The notes under the pieces are model-generated. The model did no database searches and was not told the origin of the DNA. It saw nothing but the letters and a program-made list of their open reading frames with translations. Source: Terebella lapidaria (lineage: Eukaryota; Annelida; Polychaeta; Terebellida; Terebellidae). From it: 64,000 nt of DNA. Numbering within the stretch: position 1 is the stretch's first letter; each line of letters starts with the position of its first letter. A program made the translations under genes and the position numbers. Where the stretch lies: positions 39,244,165 to 39,308,164 of the forward strand of contig OX424564.1 in NCBI GenBank assembly GCA_949152475.1. Reading direction: 5' to 3'. Below are positions 32,075 through 43,545 of the stretch, piece after piece.

Positions 32075-32757
32075 GAAATAAAACCCAAGAAAGCTTACCG
32101 GAGTAATGTACAGTGCTAGACATACAATTTTTTTCCAGTCAAACTACCGCTCTAACATTTCCAATTCACTAAAGGTCAAACGCAAGGTCACCAAAAGAAC
32201 CACTTTTCAAGGTCATCGAAGGCCAAATTTAAGGTCACCACGAAAATCGCCATATATGACTTCTCGTTTGATTACACCCTATTTTCAAGCTTTTTAGGAG
32301 TACTGTTGGCAGCTCCCTTTAAGAAGGAAAAAGTGGCAATTTTTTTTCAAAGGATGATTTTCAAAAAAAAAATTTTTTAAAAATTTTTTTCCACTGACCC
32401 TTCAAAAAGTAAAAATGGCCACCACACGCATACGGACGATTCAAGGGCAACCAAACTAATACACGTCATGAAGAAGGGGAAGCTTTCAAAGCGAAAATTG
32501 CAAATTTGGACAAACAGTTTTTGAAAAAATGTCGCCAAAGTCCAAAATTGTTCGTTTTTCTTTCGAAAATGACCGCCATTTTGGAAAATATGCGAATATA
32601 AATAAAACAAAATATATTTCCCTCTTTAAATGTTTTAGGCATTCTTGTGCAAAATTTCAAAAAGACACGCCCGTAAAATCGAACGATAAAAATGTGGTCG
32701 GACGGACGACGGACGCAACGCCGGTTTTCGGACCATAGATTCTGTAACCTAGAAATT
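32075..32757 (-). mobile_element. Helentron-like element C2 (short copy)
   Basis: Read on the minus strand it opens GGTTACAGAATCTATGGTCC, then GTTGCGTCCGTCGTCCGTCC and CTGAAATTTTGCAC-like and AAAATGGCGG segments, in the same order as C1 after 7569, and it closes near ACTCCGGTAAGC. It lacks the 134-bp array but has single AGGTCA-type motifs (32170-32240). Confidence 0.55.
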
Positions 32758-34540
32758 AATTTCGGAGAAGCTATTTTTTTGTGTATCAATATCTTGGAAT
32801 AGTTGAAATAACATTTCCGGCAGAGCGAAGTGTGGCGTAGCCGTGGGACTGGTCGAGATCTAGAACTCTACTCCAGTGGCCAGCCGATCGAGGATCAATG
32901 ACCGGATCAGAACAACAACTCGATCTTACTGTATCCTATAAGACTCTGAACGGAGCTCGGTTGGATAAAATGAGGGAAAAATGTATTATGCTATATTTGT
33001 ATGATAAATCTGCAAAGTTTCAGACGAACACATGTGATGTGTGCACACCGTGATGCGGGCTGCACATGGATGTGTCGCACACCGAGTCCGGCAGCTGGTG
33101 TGAGGTTTGTGGTGTGTGTGTTTGGGGGGCGGGGGTGTAGATTCCCACAGGGTGTTAGCAACAATGAAGTAATATTTATATGTGTCTCAAAGCCCATCAC
33201 CGCAAGGTGAGTTTATAATTGGTGAGTTTTCTCACCTTTAGTCTATAGATGCCTTTGGTTATAGAAATCGAAGATAGATTCAGTCATATTTCTCAACAAA
33301 TATTTTGTAAAATGCGCAATTTCTCCAGTGAAAGTTTTGAACTTGTTGTCAGCCAAGTAAAGTACACGGAATGTTGGGATTGTTTCTTTTCCAGTAATTT
33401 GCAATACGTGTATTCCTTAGAGGTGCCTCTGTGGTGTATTCGCAATTAAAATTTTTTGTGTGTATTCTTTTCCTTGAATGATGAATATGTCTGGGAGATA
33501 TGTCTGCAATACTAACTCCCGTCTGATTCGTGTCACACAAAGATTGCATGGAAATTTCCAGGGCTGCCTTGTGACATGTTTCTACTCGAGTTTGGGTTAC
33601 AGAGTGAAATTGGCGCGTTTCCAGTGTTCTAAAACCGTGCTAATGGCAGATAAGCGACACATGGAATGTATTAATATAACAAATGTGTTCTGTTATTGCA
33701 CGTATTTGATATGGGACCTATTTGGGGCAAAAAAAACCACACCAATGCATGAACGAGGGAACGTGACACAAACACAATCATTCTTACACAGATAGAGGAT
33801 TCCATATTTCTGCAACAAATTTTGTTCTTATCTTGCTCTCTAAAATCGAATTCAACACGAGTGCTCGAATAGTTTGTTCCCATGACTTTGTTTTGCATAG
33901 AAGGATCGATTTAACATGTTCCCATTCGGCGTAAAACCATTTTTTTCACCGAATTTTAGAATTATACCGCTGCAACTGAAAAAAATTTGGCAAACCACAA
34001 ATGGTATCAACGGAATTCAAGCAAATGTGGGGATTTATGATGTCCATGTACATGACGGATGGGGAATGTTTTTATTAGGTCAGAATACACATTCGGTGTA
34101 TTATAAAGAAATATTGTCTTCCCAAAGCACTGTATACTTCAAACATCGAATAACTTGCAATAATGTGTTCCGACACGCAAATTTCATTCATGTCCAGGTT
34201 AACGAAACAAAATTCTTGTTCGATGTGAAATTTAACCTTCGATTAGATCGAGGACTTCTTCAATTTTGATGTTAGAAGTCTGAAATTTGAAGAAAAAAAG
34301 TTCCATGCAAAGGTGAAATGTAGAAAATTTCCTTGGCATTAAGGTTGCTATCGGATATATCTTAAGGCTGGCTATCATAGCAACTAAAATGTAACCACGC
34401 ACTCAGTCTGGTTATCTATGCGAAGTATAATACATGGTGAGTTAGACCTGATTGCAGTTTGAGTAGTAGGGAATCTAATAGTTGTGCGTGATCAATAATT
34501 AACTACTCATACACTCGTTACGTCATAAATACTCATTATC
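32758..34540. other. No gene seen
   Basis: No repeat boundary or coding region stands out. A GT-rich tract lies at about 33099-33138. The frame at 33916-34269 (117 codons) has no recognised similarity and no flanking splice or promoter logic. Confidence 0.4.
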
Positions 34541-34986
34541 ATAGAGCGCGTTTCTTAGTCACAGGTTCATATGAACTGGTTCATGTTTTGGACTGAAAAG
34601 TTGAACCAAAAATCTCAAACTTGCACCAAATCTCAAAAAGATGAACCAAATACAAACTGGTTCATATGAACTTTTCTTGTGAAACGTGCAGGTTCATATG
34701 AACCACTTCTCAAATGTTGGAACTTCTACATACATTGTTGACTTTCTAAAAAATATTAAATATCCCCATAGCAACCATTCATGTGAACAATGGGCAATTG
34801 TCTTTACTTCTACAAATTCTGAGCAGTTATATGTCCAAGTGTCCACTGGTTCAACTTTCTGTGATTCGGTCTAGCTTTCACTTGAACCAGTTCATATGAA
34901 CCTTTTCTATGAAACGTGCAGGTTCGTATGAACTGGTTCATATGAACTAGTTCATATGAACCAGTGCTTGTGAAATGCGCTCATAG
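34541..34986. mobile_element. Foldback MITE with GGTTCATATGAACC motifs
   Basis: The left end (ATAGAGCGCGTTTC, then ACAGGTTCATATGAACTGG) is inverse to the right end (CCAGTGCTTGTGAAATGCGC, then TCATAG). The palindrome TTCATATGAA occurs repeatedly: near both ends and inside. No ORF. Confidence 0.6.
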
Positions 34987-35888
34987 TTAACTACGTGCAA
35001 GACTTAGGTGAATTTTTTAGACTAAAACTGCGAAATCTTTATAACTACTTGGTATATCGATATGCTGTTAGAACTATAATAATCCAAACAAATATAGTTG
35101 ATCAATTTGTCAAAATTATGTCTCTAGGTTTACCCCCTGTCTGATACCAGGGACATATATATTTACTCTCTGGGTCATAAAATAGAAACAGTCAAAGGAT
35201 ACTTGTTGGGAAATATTTTCCATTTTTACTAAATGGACAGTCAAGCACGCGCAATATAAAACTTGTATGTACTGTTTAGTTGTTTACTACTAGTGTTGTT
35301 TACTACTAGTGTTGTTTACTACTAGTGTTGTGTACTGACTTGTCAACCCCAGTGTCTATCTCTGCTGTCCCATCAACCCAGACAGTTAATCAGAGATATA
35401 TCAGATAACCTTTGTTGTGAATCAAACCGTATAACGGAGAAATATGATAAATCCGGATCATGTCTGAGTTGTGTAACCGAAGACCTTTGTTGTGTCTCGC
35501 AATCGTTATATCGCTGATTGATAATTATGAAAGCACACATACATTGTATGGAGTAGTATAAACTTGTGGAGTTCTACTCGTTTGTTCCACCCATTGTTTC
35601 TCTGCAAACCATGCATGCTTTTTTATCAGTTATAACTTCAATGATATTACCTGAAGTACGTGCTTTACATTGTTGTAGTTCACAAACATCAATAGTGATG
35701 TGTAGGATATCGATCGAGTTTATATCATCACTGCGCATACGGTTGTGGTGTAGGCATTTTACACATTTTGATTGAGTCGAGTGTGATCAATACTAACGGC
35801 GGGTTTTATTGACGGCTGTGTCTGTATCTGAAACAAATGTGAACAATACCGCAGTGGCTCAGATTTGCCATCTCGTTTACTTTGCACC
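34987..35888. other. No gene seen; short 16-bp triplication
   Basis: TGTTTACTACTAGTGT is repeated about three times at 35280-35331. Nothing else is recognisable. Confidence 0.45.
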
Positions 35889-36432
35889 CCATCCAGGTGA
35901 AAACCTTCTCATCTCGGCGAAAACCTTCTCATCCAGGTGAAAACCTTCTCATCTCGGCGAAAACCTTCTCATCTCGGCGAAAACCTCCTCATCCCGGTGA
36001 AAACCTTCTCATTTCCGTAAAAACCTTCTCATCTTGGTGAAAACCTTCTAATCCTGGTGAAAATCTCCTCATTCCTGTGAGAACATTCTCATCTCGGTGA
36101 AAACCTCCTCATCTCAGTGAAAACCTTCTAATCCCAGTGAAAACTCTTATCTCGGTGAAAACCTTCTCATCTCAGTGAGAACCTTCTAATCCCTGTGAAA
36201 ACCTTCTCATCTCGGTGAAAACCTTCTCATCCCGGCGAAAACCTCCTCATCTCGGCGAAAACGTTCTCATTCTGGTGAAAACCTCATCCCGGTGAAAACC
36301 TTCTTACCCTGGTGAAAACCAGCCTTCTATTATAATATCGGTGAAAACCTTCTCATCTCAGTGAACCTTCTCATCCCGATGAAAATATTCTCATCCCGGA
36401 GAGAACCTTCTCACCCTGGTGAAAACCTTCTT
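35889..36432 (+). repeat. ~19-bp minisatellite
   Basis: About 27 units of GGTGAAAACCTTCTCATCTC, with variants at CTCGG/CCCGG and TTCTC/CTCCTC. A related segment in inverse sense (GAGAATCTCACC, AAAAGGTTCTCACC) lies at about 36730-36825. Confidence 0.85.
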
Positions 36433-36825
36433 ACTTATAATGTAACTATTATTATTACACGAGTATTATTGTTTGCAATGGTTCTTATCACAAGTAAATT
36501 TGTCACATGATCTCTATTTTGAAATTTTGAATTGAATGTTTATTTCACTAGAAAAGCCCAGAGGGCATTCAAGTCTTAGACAATCTATTACTTATCTAAG
36601 CTTAACTAACATTTATATGTCAATTTTATTAAACAATACAATGAACAAAATTTGCCAATATAAGCAGTACTATTTCACTCTTTGATGACATGAGTTCTCA
36701 ATGTCACCGTGGAAGGTATTCGGTTCTCGCCGAGGCCACTGAAGTGAAAGGGTTTAACAGGGAAGAGAAGGGTTTAACCAGTGTGAGGAGAATCTCACCC
36801 GCATGAAAAGGTTCTCACCGAACCA
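36433..36825. other. Spacer between minisatellite and repeat B2
   Basis: AT-rich to about 36690, then inverse-sense remnants of the 19-bp motif. No gene. Confidence 0.45.
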
Positions 36826-37712
36826 ACAAGAAAATGCAGCTAACTGCGGGAGACGACATTAGAGCTCGAGCACATCATCAGCACCACGAGACCTGAATAT
36901 ATCTTACACACACCCCCCCCCCCTTTAAAAAAAAAGGAAATTGAAACGTATTATGTCCCACATGATTCCAATTCATTCCCGTATATTATGATGAAACACA
37001 TAGGCCTACTTCAATCATATTCCTAATGAGTATTTTGAACTCAATGAAACAGATACGCCTGATAAAATGATATTGAACCTCAATAAAATATCCTTAAAAT
37101 ATTGGAAACTATGAGGAATATCTGCATCTGATATCATGATATAGATAACACATGCATACTGAGCAAATTAAAAGACCAGTTTAAAATAAAAAGGTTTCGC
37201 AACCGAGCATGGAACACCTTGTCGTGTGATAAAATATGTCCAATTACGGTGAATGTAGTCGTGGTACCGTAGACGAAACGTTGTGTTTACTTCATTACGC
37301 CAAAGAAGGCCGCACGCAAGGTCACATGTACATGCATGCACAAAATGCTGCACAGAAAATTGTACGTTCCAAAGTACGCGTCATTGCGGTAAAATTTGCT
37401 TTGCATTCTGGGAACGTGAATTTCCATCGGCTCCGCCATTTTGACGTTTTCCAGACGAGCTGACCATTTTGCGTAATTTTCTCAAACCTAACACATCGAT
37501 TTATGCATTATATATCTGTGGAATATTCAAAGCTTGCCATCAAATCGAGAGATTTTATGTCAAGGACGAAGAAAATACTCATTTGAAGTAGGTGTACAAA
37601 GGTTTACATGCGAAAACGGGCGTCGATAGGTTGGCATGAAACCTCCATGAAAAAGTCAGCACATAGACATGTAGAGAGTTGGGGGCTTCGCCCCCAACGC
37701 TCTAATGTCAAA
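36826..37712 (+). mobile_element. Helitron-like repeat B, copy B2
   Basis: A full-length partner of B1. It ends in the hairpin TTGGGGGCTTCGCCCCCAA, then CGCTCTAA|T. Conserved blocks include GGGAACGTGAATTTCCATCG and GGGCGTCGATAGGTTGGCAT. It carries no intact protein. Confidence 0.55.
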
Positions 37713-37737
37713 AATCATCGTTTTTCGACAAAATTAT

Positions 37738-38110
37738 CCGTATAACCTATCAAGGTCAAATTCTAGGTCATCATTGAAACCGCCATATATATTTACTATT
37801 CGATGAGCCAATATTTGAACTCTATCTTGAAGTATTCTAGGAGTTTACTTCTCATAGCTCCCAGTATGGAGGAAAAAGTGGATGTGGTTAAAAAATGTCT
37901 TTTTCTTTGCCTGGAAATGGTTCAATACAGATAGTGACTTGGTTTCGGACCAAAAAAAAAGAAATTTGCCGGCCCTTCAGAGAATCAAAATAGCATTCAC
38001 GCGCAGACCGGCGATACAAGGGCAGCGAGCTTGTACACACACATCACAAAGGTATTTTCAAACAAAAATCCTCAAAACTAACTGAAGTTATTTTTGAGAA
38101 TAATAAGTAA
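37738..38110 (-). mobile_element. Helentron-like element C3 fragment
   Basis: It matches the C2 copy on the same strand: AAGGTCA motifs, ACCGCCATATAT, TTCTAGGAGTTTACTT, GGAGGAAAAAGTGG and GATACAAGGGCAGC. It directly follows B2. Confidence 0.5.
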
Positions 38111-39520
38111 CCTAACATATCTACCGAACGGTCTGAAAACCCACGATTTCCGTGTTGTTCTCACGACACTCCTGTGCCACCTCACAGTCATTCAATGGGA
38201 TCATTTGGACAAGTCTACATTGTATACAGATTTTATATTCTGAGTTTCAATAGTAAATTTACGAGATTTCTGGATATATGTTACATACATGTCTGCAAAC
38301 TATTGTCGAGTATTAATTAGTGAGAATTTTTCTATGAATTATTCTTTGGAAAATATTATCCTTGATGGTGAATTTGACTCGAATTGATGAGCTACTTCGA
38401 ATGAATAATGTTATCTACAAAAAATTGTGCCGAGTTACTGACGATGTTTATATCGTTCTATAGTTGACCCGTGTTTAGATATTACCCTGGTACTGTTATT
38501 AATGTGTAGTCAGGGAATTGAATTACGACATTTTATGTCTTGTGTGAATGAAGCCGGAATATTTATCGGCACGATCGGTGAGAATGAGAGACTGTGAGTG
38601 AGGATAGTGACTTTGTTTGAGCAAACATTTCCAGAAGATTGTTTGTGGCAGCCTGGGTCAACAAACCCAAAGCTGAGTTCGGGATAAAACAAATGTATGA
38701 TGTCACTCTCTGTCAGTTGTTTTATGGCAGGGACAGAACAGTACTAATTCATACGTACAAAAGTGAGAGTAAAACTTCATACAGGGCACAATGAGAACTG
38801 ACTTCTCGGCAGAAACTTTCTGCAGGTTTTCCTAAAGTATGATCACGTAATATACGCCATAAACACATCAAACTTGGCACGTAAGCAGCTCCGGCCCACT
38901 CACGCCTGGCCCGTACCCCCGGGCCGAGGATACGTGATGTTATCCATGTAGCTTGCTGGGTGCCGGGGGAGGGGTGTGTGGACAAAAAGTGCCGATGGCA
39001 CAAAGATGTTGTATGTGAGGAGATAAGCTTGGTATCCAGGCGGGCGGGAGAGCGTGCGGAATTCTATCAGGGTCAGGCTAGAATCCCGGTGCATATCCGT
39101 TAACAATTCGGCGAATCTCCACAAAACCTCAGACTAAATATTCAAACAAACTAAACACAAACACAGCCAGTCATTTCTAGGGGCCTGGTATATTTGAGGG
39201 TCAATGTGATTATATAGTGCGTGTAGTTTATCTCACACTGGAGCAATCAGGGTAGATCCAGGAATTTGGGGGGACGGGGGCGAACCCCTAGAGCGGGAGA
39301 CGGGGGTCTTGGACTGACTGAAGAACCCAGAAGCCAGCACCTTCTTCATGTTATGTGGTAACTTCTAGGCCTCTCCTGACTTTTAATCCACACTCAGATT
39401 ACCCTATTTTGGAAAATATCCCAACACTCGTTTTAAAAAAGCCGGGTGTCAAGCCCTTTCCCCTCCGGGATCCGCCTATGCTGGACATTCCCACGTTGAC
39501 AGTGTGTCCAGCCTCGGGTC

Positions 39521-39522
<2 letters not shown>

Positions 39523-39555
<33 letters not shown>
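39523..39555. repeat. (GA)n microsatellite
   Basis: About 16 uninterrupted GA dinucleotides. Confidence 0.95.
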
Positions 39556-39557
<2 letters not shown>

Positions 39558-40172
39558 GTGGTCCGATGTGGACACCGCGTGGGGGCTTGTCTCCTCTCTC
39601 CGTCCGTGTCTCAAAGCTCAGAGCAGACATTGATTCACGCGTGTGCACAAATAAATTATCTACAAAACGCTTCACCCATTCACCCCCCTCCCCCCCCCGC
39701 GCTCACCACCATATACACAGACATGAAACATTCAATTTTTTAAAATTAAAGTTTAAAGTGCTCTGAATTTGAACCTCTTCAATTGTCCGAACTCTGTATT
39801 CAAAGCTGTACAGCGTTTTAAAACTGCTCCAACAACGATTTTAGCGAAAACATTTTGTGAAATTTGTGTAATTGATGTTCACTATCACACCAAACATAAA
39901 TTCCCATGTGATACCCTATCATCGGAAATACATAACGAGATGTATTTCTGCTATCATTCACTACATCAGTGTTCTTTCCTCATTATCACTTGCCGACATC
40001 TGGCTGATTACATCCTCGAGCCTCTCAATTCAGACTAAAGTGTGAGAGTTTCAGATATGGTTCGTTTAAAGATAAAGTTCTGTTTGTATTTCTAAAGCTT
40101 AGCTACACACAATACAGAAACTTGTGGCGATTTCTAACGGTCTTAGTATTTTTAATTCCGTGGCCCATGTAC

Positions 40173-40216
<44 letters not shown>
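40173..40216. repeat. (ATT)n microsatellite
   Basis: About 14 uninterrupted trinucleotides. Confidence 0.95.
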
Positions 40217-40217
<1 letters not shown>

Positions 40218-42894
40218 TGTTGTTAATATTACAACAGCGAAGTGTTGTTGGCTTGATTTGTTATGGGAATTTTCCACAGTGGACCTATAAAGCTCGGTCA
40301 GTGACAGTGACATGCGGTTTTTTTTTTGTCCGGAAAGAGAAAACAGCCTGAGTTTCAACACCCGGCTCGTCGCTCTCGGTGTTTATTGGCTTGAAATTCT
40401 AAATCGATCTCGAAAAAGCCGGGTGAAAAATTATATATTTTTTATCGGGCGGTGAGGTCGAGGCATTAACATATTTTTCATTTCCCGTGCGCGCCTGTTT
40501 TGTGAGTAGCTGGGCGGAGTGCTGTGTTTACCGCCAGGCCCCTGCTGTCCGCGCCGTGAGCCGGGTGATGTGTGCTGGGTCTGTGTCTGTCGGACCTGGG
40601 GTCTACGTGTGGCAAACCCTGGCACACTCAAAGACATCACACTAATATGCACCATTTACACACGTACGCGTCTGATATTTAATAGTTACATCGAATAAAA
40701 TAGCTCGCCACACGAAACATTGATTTTTTTCAGGGGTTTAATTAATGTGACACTAAATCTTCAACTTGTACAAATGTTCAAGTTCGATTATATTTGATAT
40801 TTCCTTATACATCGATTATATTTTCTTAGTTTGTGAGTTTCGGAATTTTATTGTCATGAATGTCCTATTAATAGCAATGTTCTATTTACCTCCAAGAATA
40901 GAAGTGATTTCATTTGTTTTCTTTTCTTATGTTGTACATCCAATCATTGCAATCCAAATTGACGAACTACATGTAGCTCAACAAATGAAAAAAGCCCTAT
41001 AGGAAATCTTCAGCACTCATGGAATATGGGGTTTTCATCCTTTCATTTTCAGGTAAATATACCAGGTTTCTGTTATAATCCAATAATTTTCTTCCTGAGA
41101 TAAATGTTTTAAAATAATTTCTTTGAGTCCTGCTGGCAATATTCATGTAATCGAGAAAAAGTGTGAGTGACACAAGTCCAGAAATGAAATAGGGAGAATA
41201 TACATTTTTTATTCTCATCCAGACGTGTTCGAGCTCTGGATAGAGCCCGGGGTTTGTGGATCGTACGAGATAGATCCCGGGGTTTGTGTGTTCTGGGATC
41301 GGGCGCAATCCGGGATCTGTTATCCGATCAGCCTGTTTTCGCCATTATTTAAAAACTCTTGCCCAAGATCTCTTCTCCAACGTGCAGCACTTTTTTGGGG
41401 GCCAGTATACCAGACATAAACAATATAGACTCGAGTTCTGCCAGAACGGGCGATTGCCGTTGATATGGAAACTGTTATTGGCATGTAGCAGTTTGAGTTT
41501 TTGTAAACGATTTGCCAAAACTAATTGGTGTGGTTGACAGAAGAGAATATATAGGCGTTGATTTTTCTTTCTAAACCTTATTATTTTGACCATAATAAAG
41601 TCACATAGAGGCGGTAACACAATTAAATGCCTGGTAGAAGCTTGCTGCTGTTTGCGCGTCTGTGTTCGTGACGTCACGACCTGATGACCAGCGTGTGTAT
41701 GTCACAGAGTCTCAGGGATAGTGCCACAACCACCATTCACCAAGTGAACCACACAGCTTACAAACACATAGAAATGTTACATGTGCGATGTATGCGTTTG
41801 AGTATCTCTATATCAATTGCAATGCAGTGGTATTATCAGTTCACTCCACAAAAATTTACACAAGTGGTATTGCTTCAGTATCAGACCTCATTCCACTTAT
41901 AGCTACATCAGTATTACACGGACACTTGAGATCCCGCTGTTGGGAGTTTGAACCTCACCGTGAAGTCTGACCTGCGAGGCCCAGACCTGGAGCCCGGCTG
42001 TTTGATGTCTAACGGCTCTCGGAGTCATACCGTGTACAGGTCCAATCTATAATTCCAGTGGTCCCTGGGTGATAATGAAGATTCCGACAGCTACAATTCT
42101 TCTTGGCAATTTCTACTCGATAGCTGATTGTCGGGCAAACATTCGCACACTGATTGGAGAGTTTGTTTTGTGTTGATTGTACAAGAAAGGCACAGTGATT
42201 GCCGAGTAATTACCTAGTCGTGTAGAGGTTTTTATTGGTGTTTTGTTGGTGTTTTGTGTGTCTCCTGGCTATAAACCATCACCGCTTACCCAAAACAGCA
42301 GAAGAGTGAGATAACCGTATACTACCACCTGCGAAATCTCCGTGAATTATTCGCGGATTGAATTACTAAAACTTAATAAATCAAGGAAAGGGATCACATA
42401 TGTACTTTATCATCTGTTTAGAGACATTTTAGGTTTCTAGCTGCTTCATTACTGTATCATAAACATCATGACAATTCGGGGACTATTGTTTGGGATTATT
42501 TAGACATAATTAACTTTTTGGGTGGGTTTGTTTCTGACTTGTCAACTTGAATGGGAGATGTCATGTTAATCATACATGTAGCACCAAGGATTCTCTAGCT
42601 TACCGACATTCTGTTCAGATTTTTCGTTGTAGTTTTTCAAAATCAGTGGTATACCGAATGGCAAAGTTCATATATAAAGGTTGACATAACCTCGAGGCCA
42701 AGTCCATCATGCAGAATATATAACAGCTCGCATTTTCACAATACAAGCCTGTCTTTATCTCAAAGGAGTTTATTTCACGAAAGCAACCATAAATTCGAGT
42801 TTGACCACTCTGGCCATCCCAGAAAAGTTGTATGTCACTGAGAATGCTACTCACTACAAGCTTATAAAATAATTACAAGCTCAATGTCTAAAAC

Positions 42895-43086
42895 AAATTA
42901 CGTATGTGACAGCCTACATGTTTGTGAAACAAACTCATGCTCCATCCCTAAGAAATTCACCATATCTAACTTCATACATACTCATAAAACAAACCCAATC
43001 TCCATATGTAATGAATTCAGCATATGTGAAATTTTTGCATGCTCATAAAAAACCCAAGTTCCATTTTTAAGAAATTCACCATATCA
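42895..43086 (+). repeat. ~65-bp tandem repeat, three units
   Basis: Each unit has CATACTCATAAAACAAACCC, then TCCAT and AAGAAATTCACCATATC. The units are diverged. Confidence 0.65.
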
Positions 43087-43244
43087 ATCGTCGATGAATC
43101 TGCATATTTTGTTCAGACATAACTTTGGATGTGAACACTCAAAGTCATTATCAAGGTCACCAAAGCATGCACCAAATCTCATAGATGACTTCCTATGTGC
43201 GCCCCGTTCATGCCACAAAAAAAGTGAAGGTAATATTTTTCCAA

Positions 43245-43385
43245 CTCATACGTATTTTATAGTAACTAAAAGATGAGATATTATTTCATACGTATGGGAC
43301 ATAAACTCATATGTATGGGATATTTATCTCATACGTATGACACACTCACGCATACGTAAGAGATAATTTACTAAGTCATATGTAT
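43245..43385. repeat. Cluster of CATACGTATG-type palindromes
   Basis: Six or seven near-palindromic decamers (CATACGTATG, CATATGTATG, CATACGTAAG) are spaced about 20-25 bp apart. Confidence 0.6.
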
Positions 43386-43545
43386 CAGTTTTCTGGGTTG
43401 ACATCACCATGAACATGAGCACTCAAAGTCATCTGAGATCAAATTATCCATATTTTTTCAATGGTCGTATGGTAATCGGGGTAGGGACGGTGGAACTCGT
43501 ATCATGCACAATATTAGACCAGATACATTCCTACAAAACTTCCAT

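Larger units (their letters stand above)
38111..42894. other. No gene seen; two microsatellites
   Basis: Contains (GA)n at 39523-39555 and (ATT)n at 40173-40216. GC-richer patches at about 38885-39065 and 40490-40620 could be promoter-like but lack a TATA box or a credible ORF. Short frames here have no recognised similarity. Confidence 0.4.

Noticed and set aside
40490-40620. GC-richer patch as a promoter or CpG island of a gene
   Set aside because: No TATA box, exon or ORF can be tied to it within the window.
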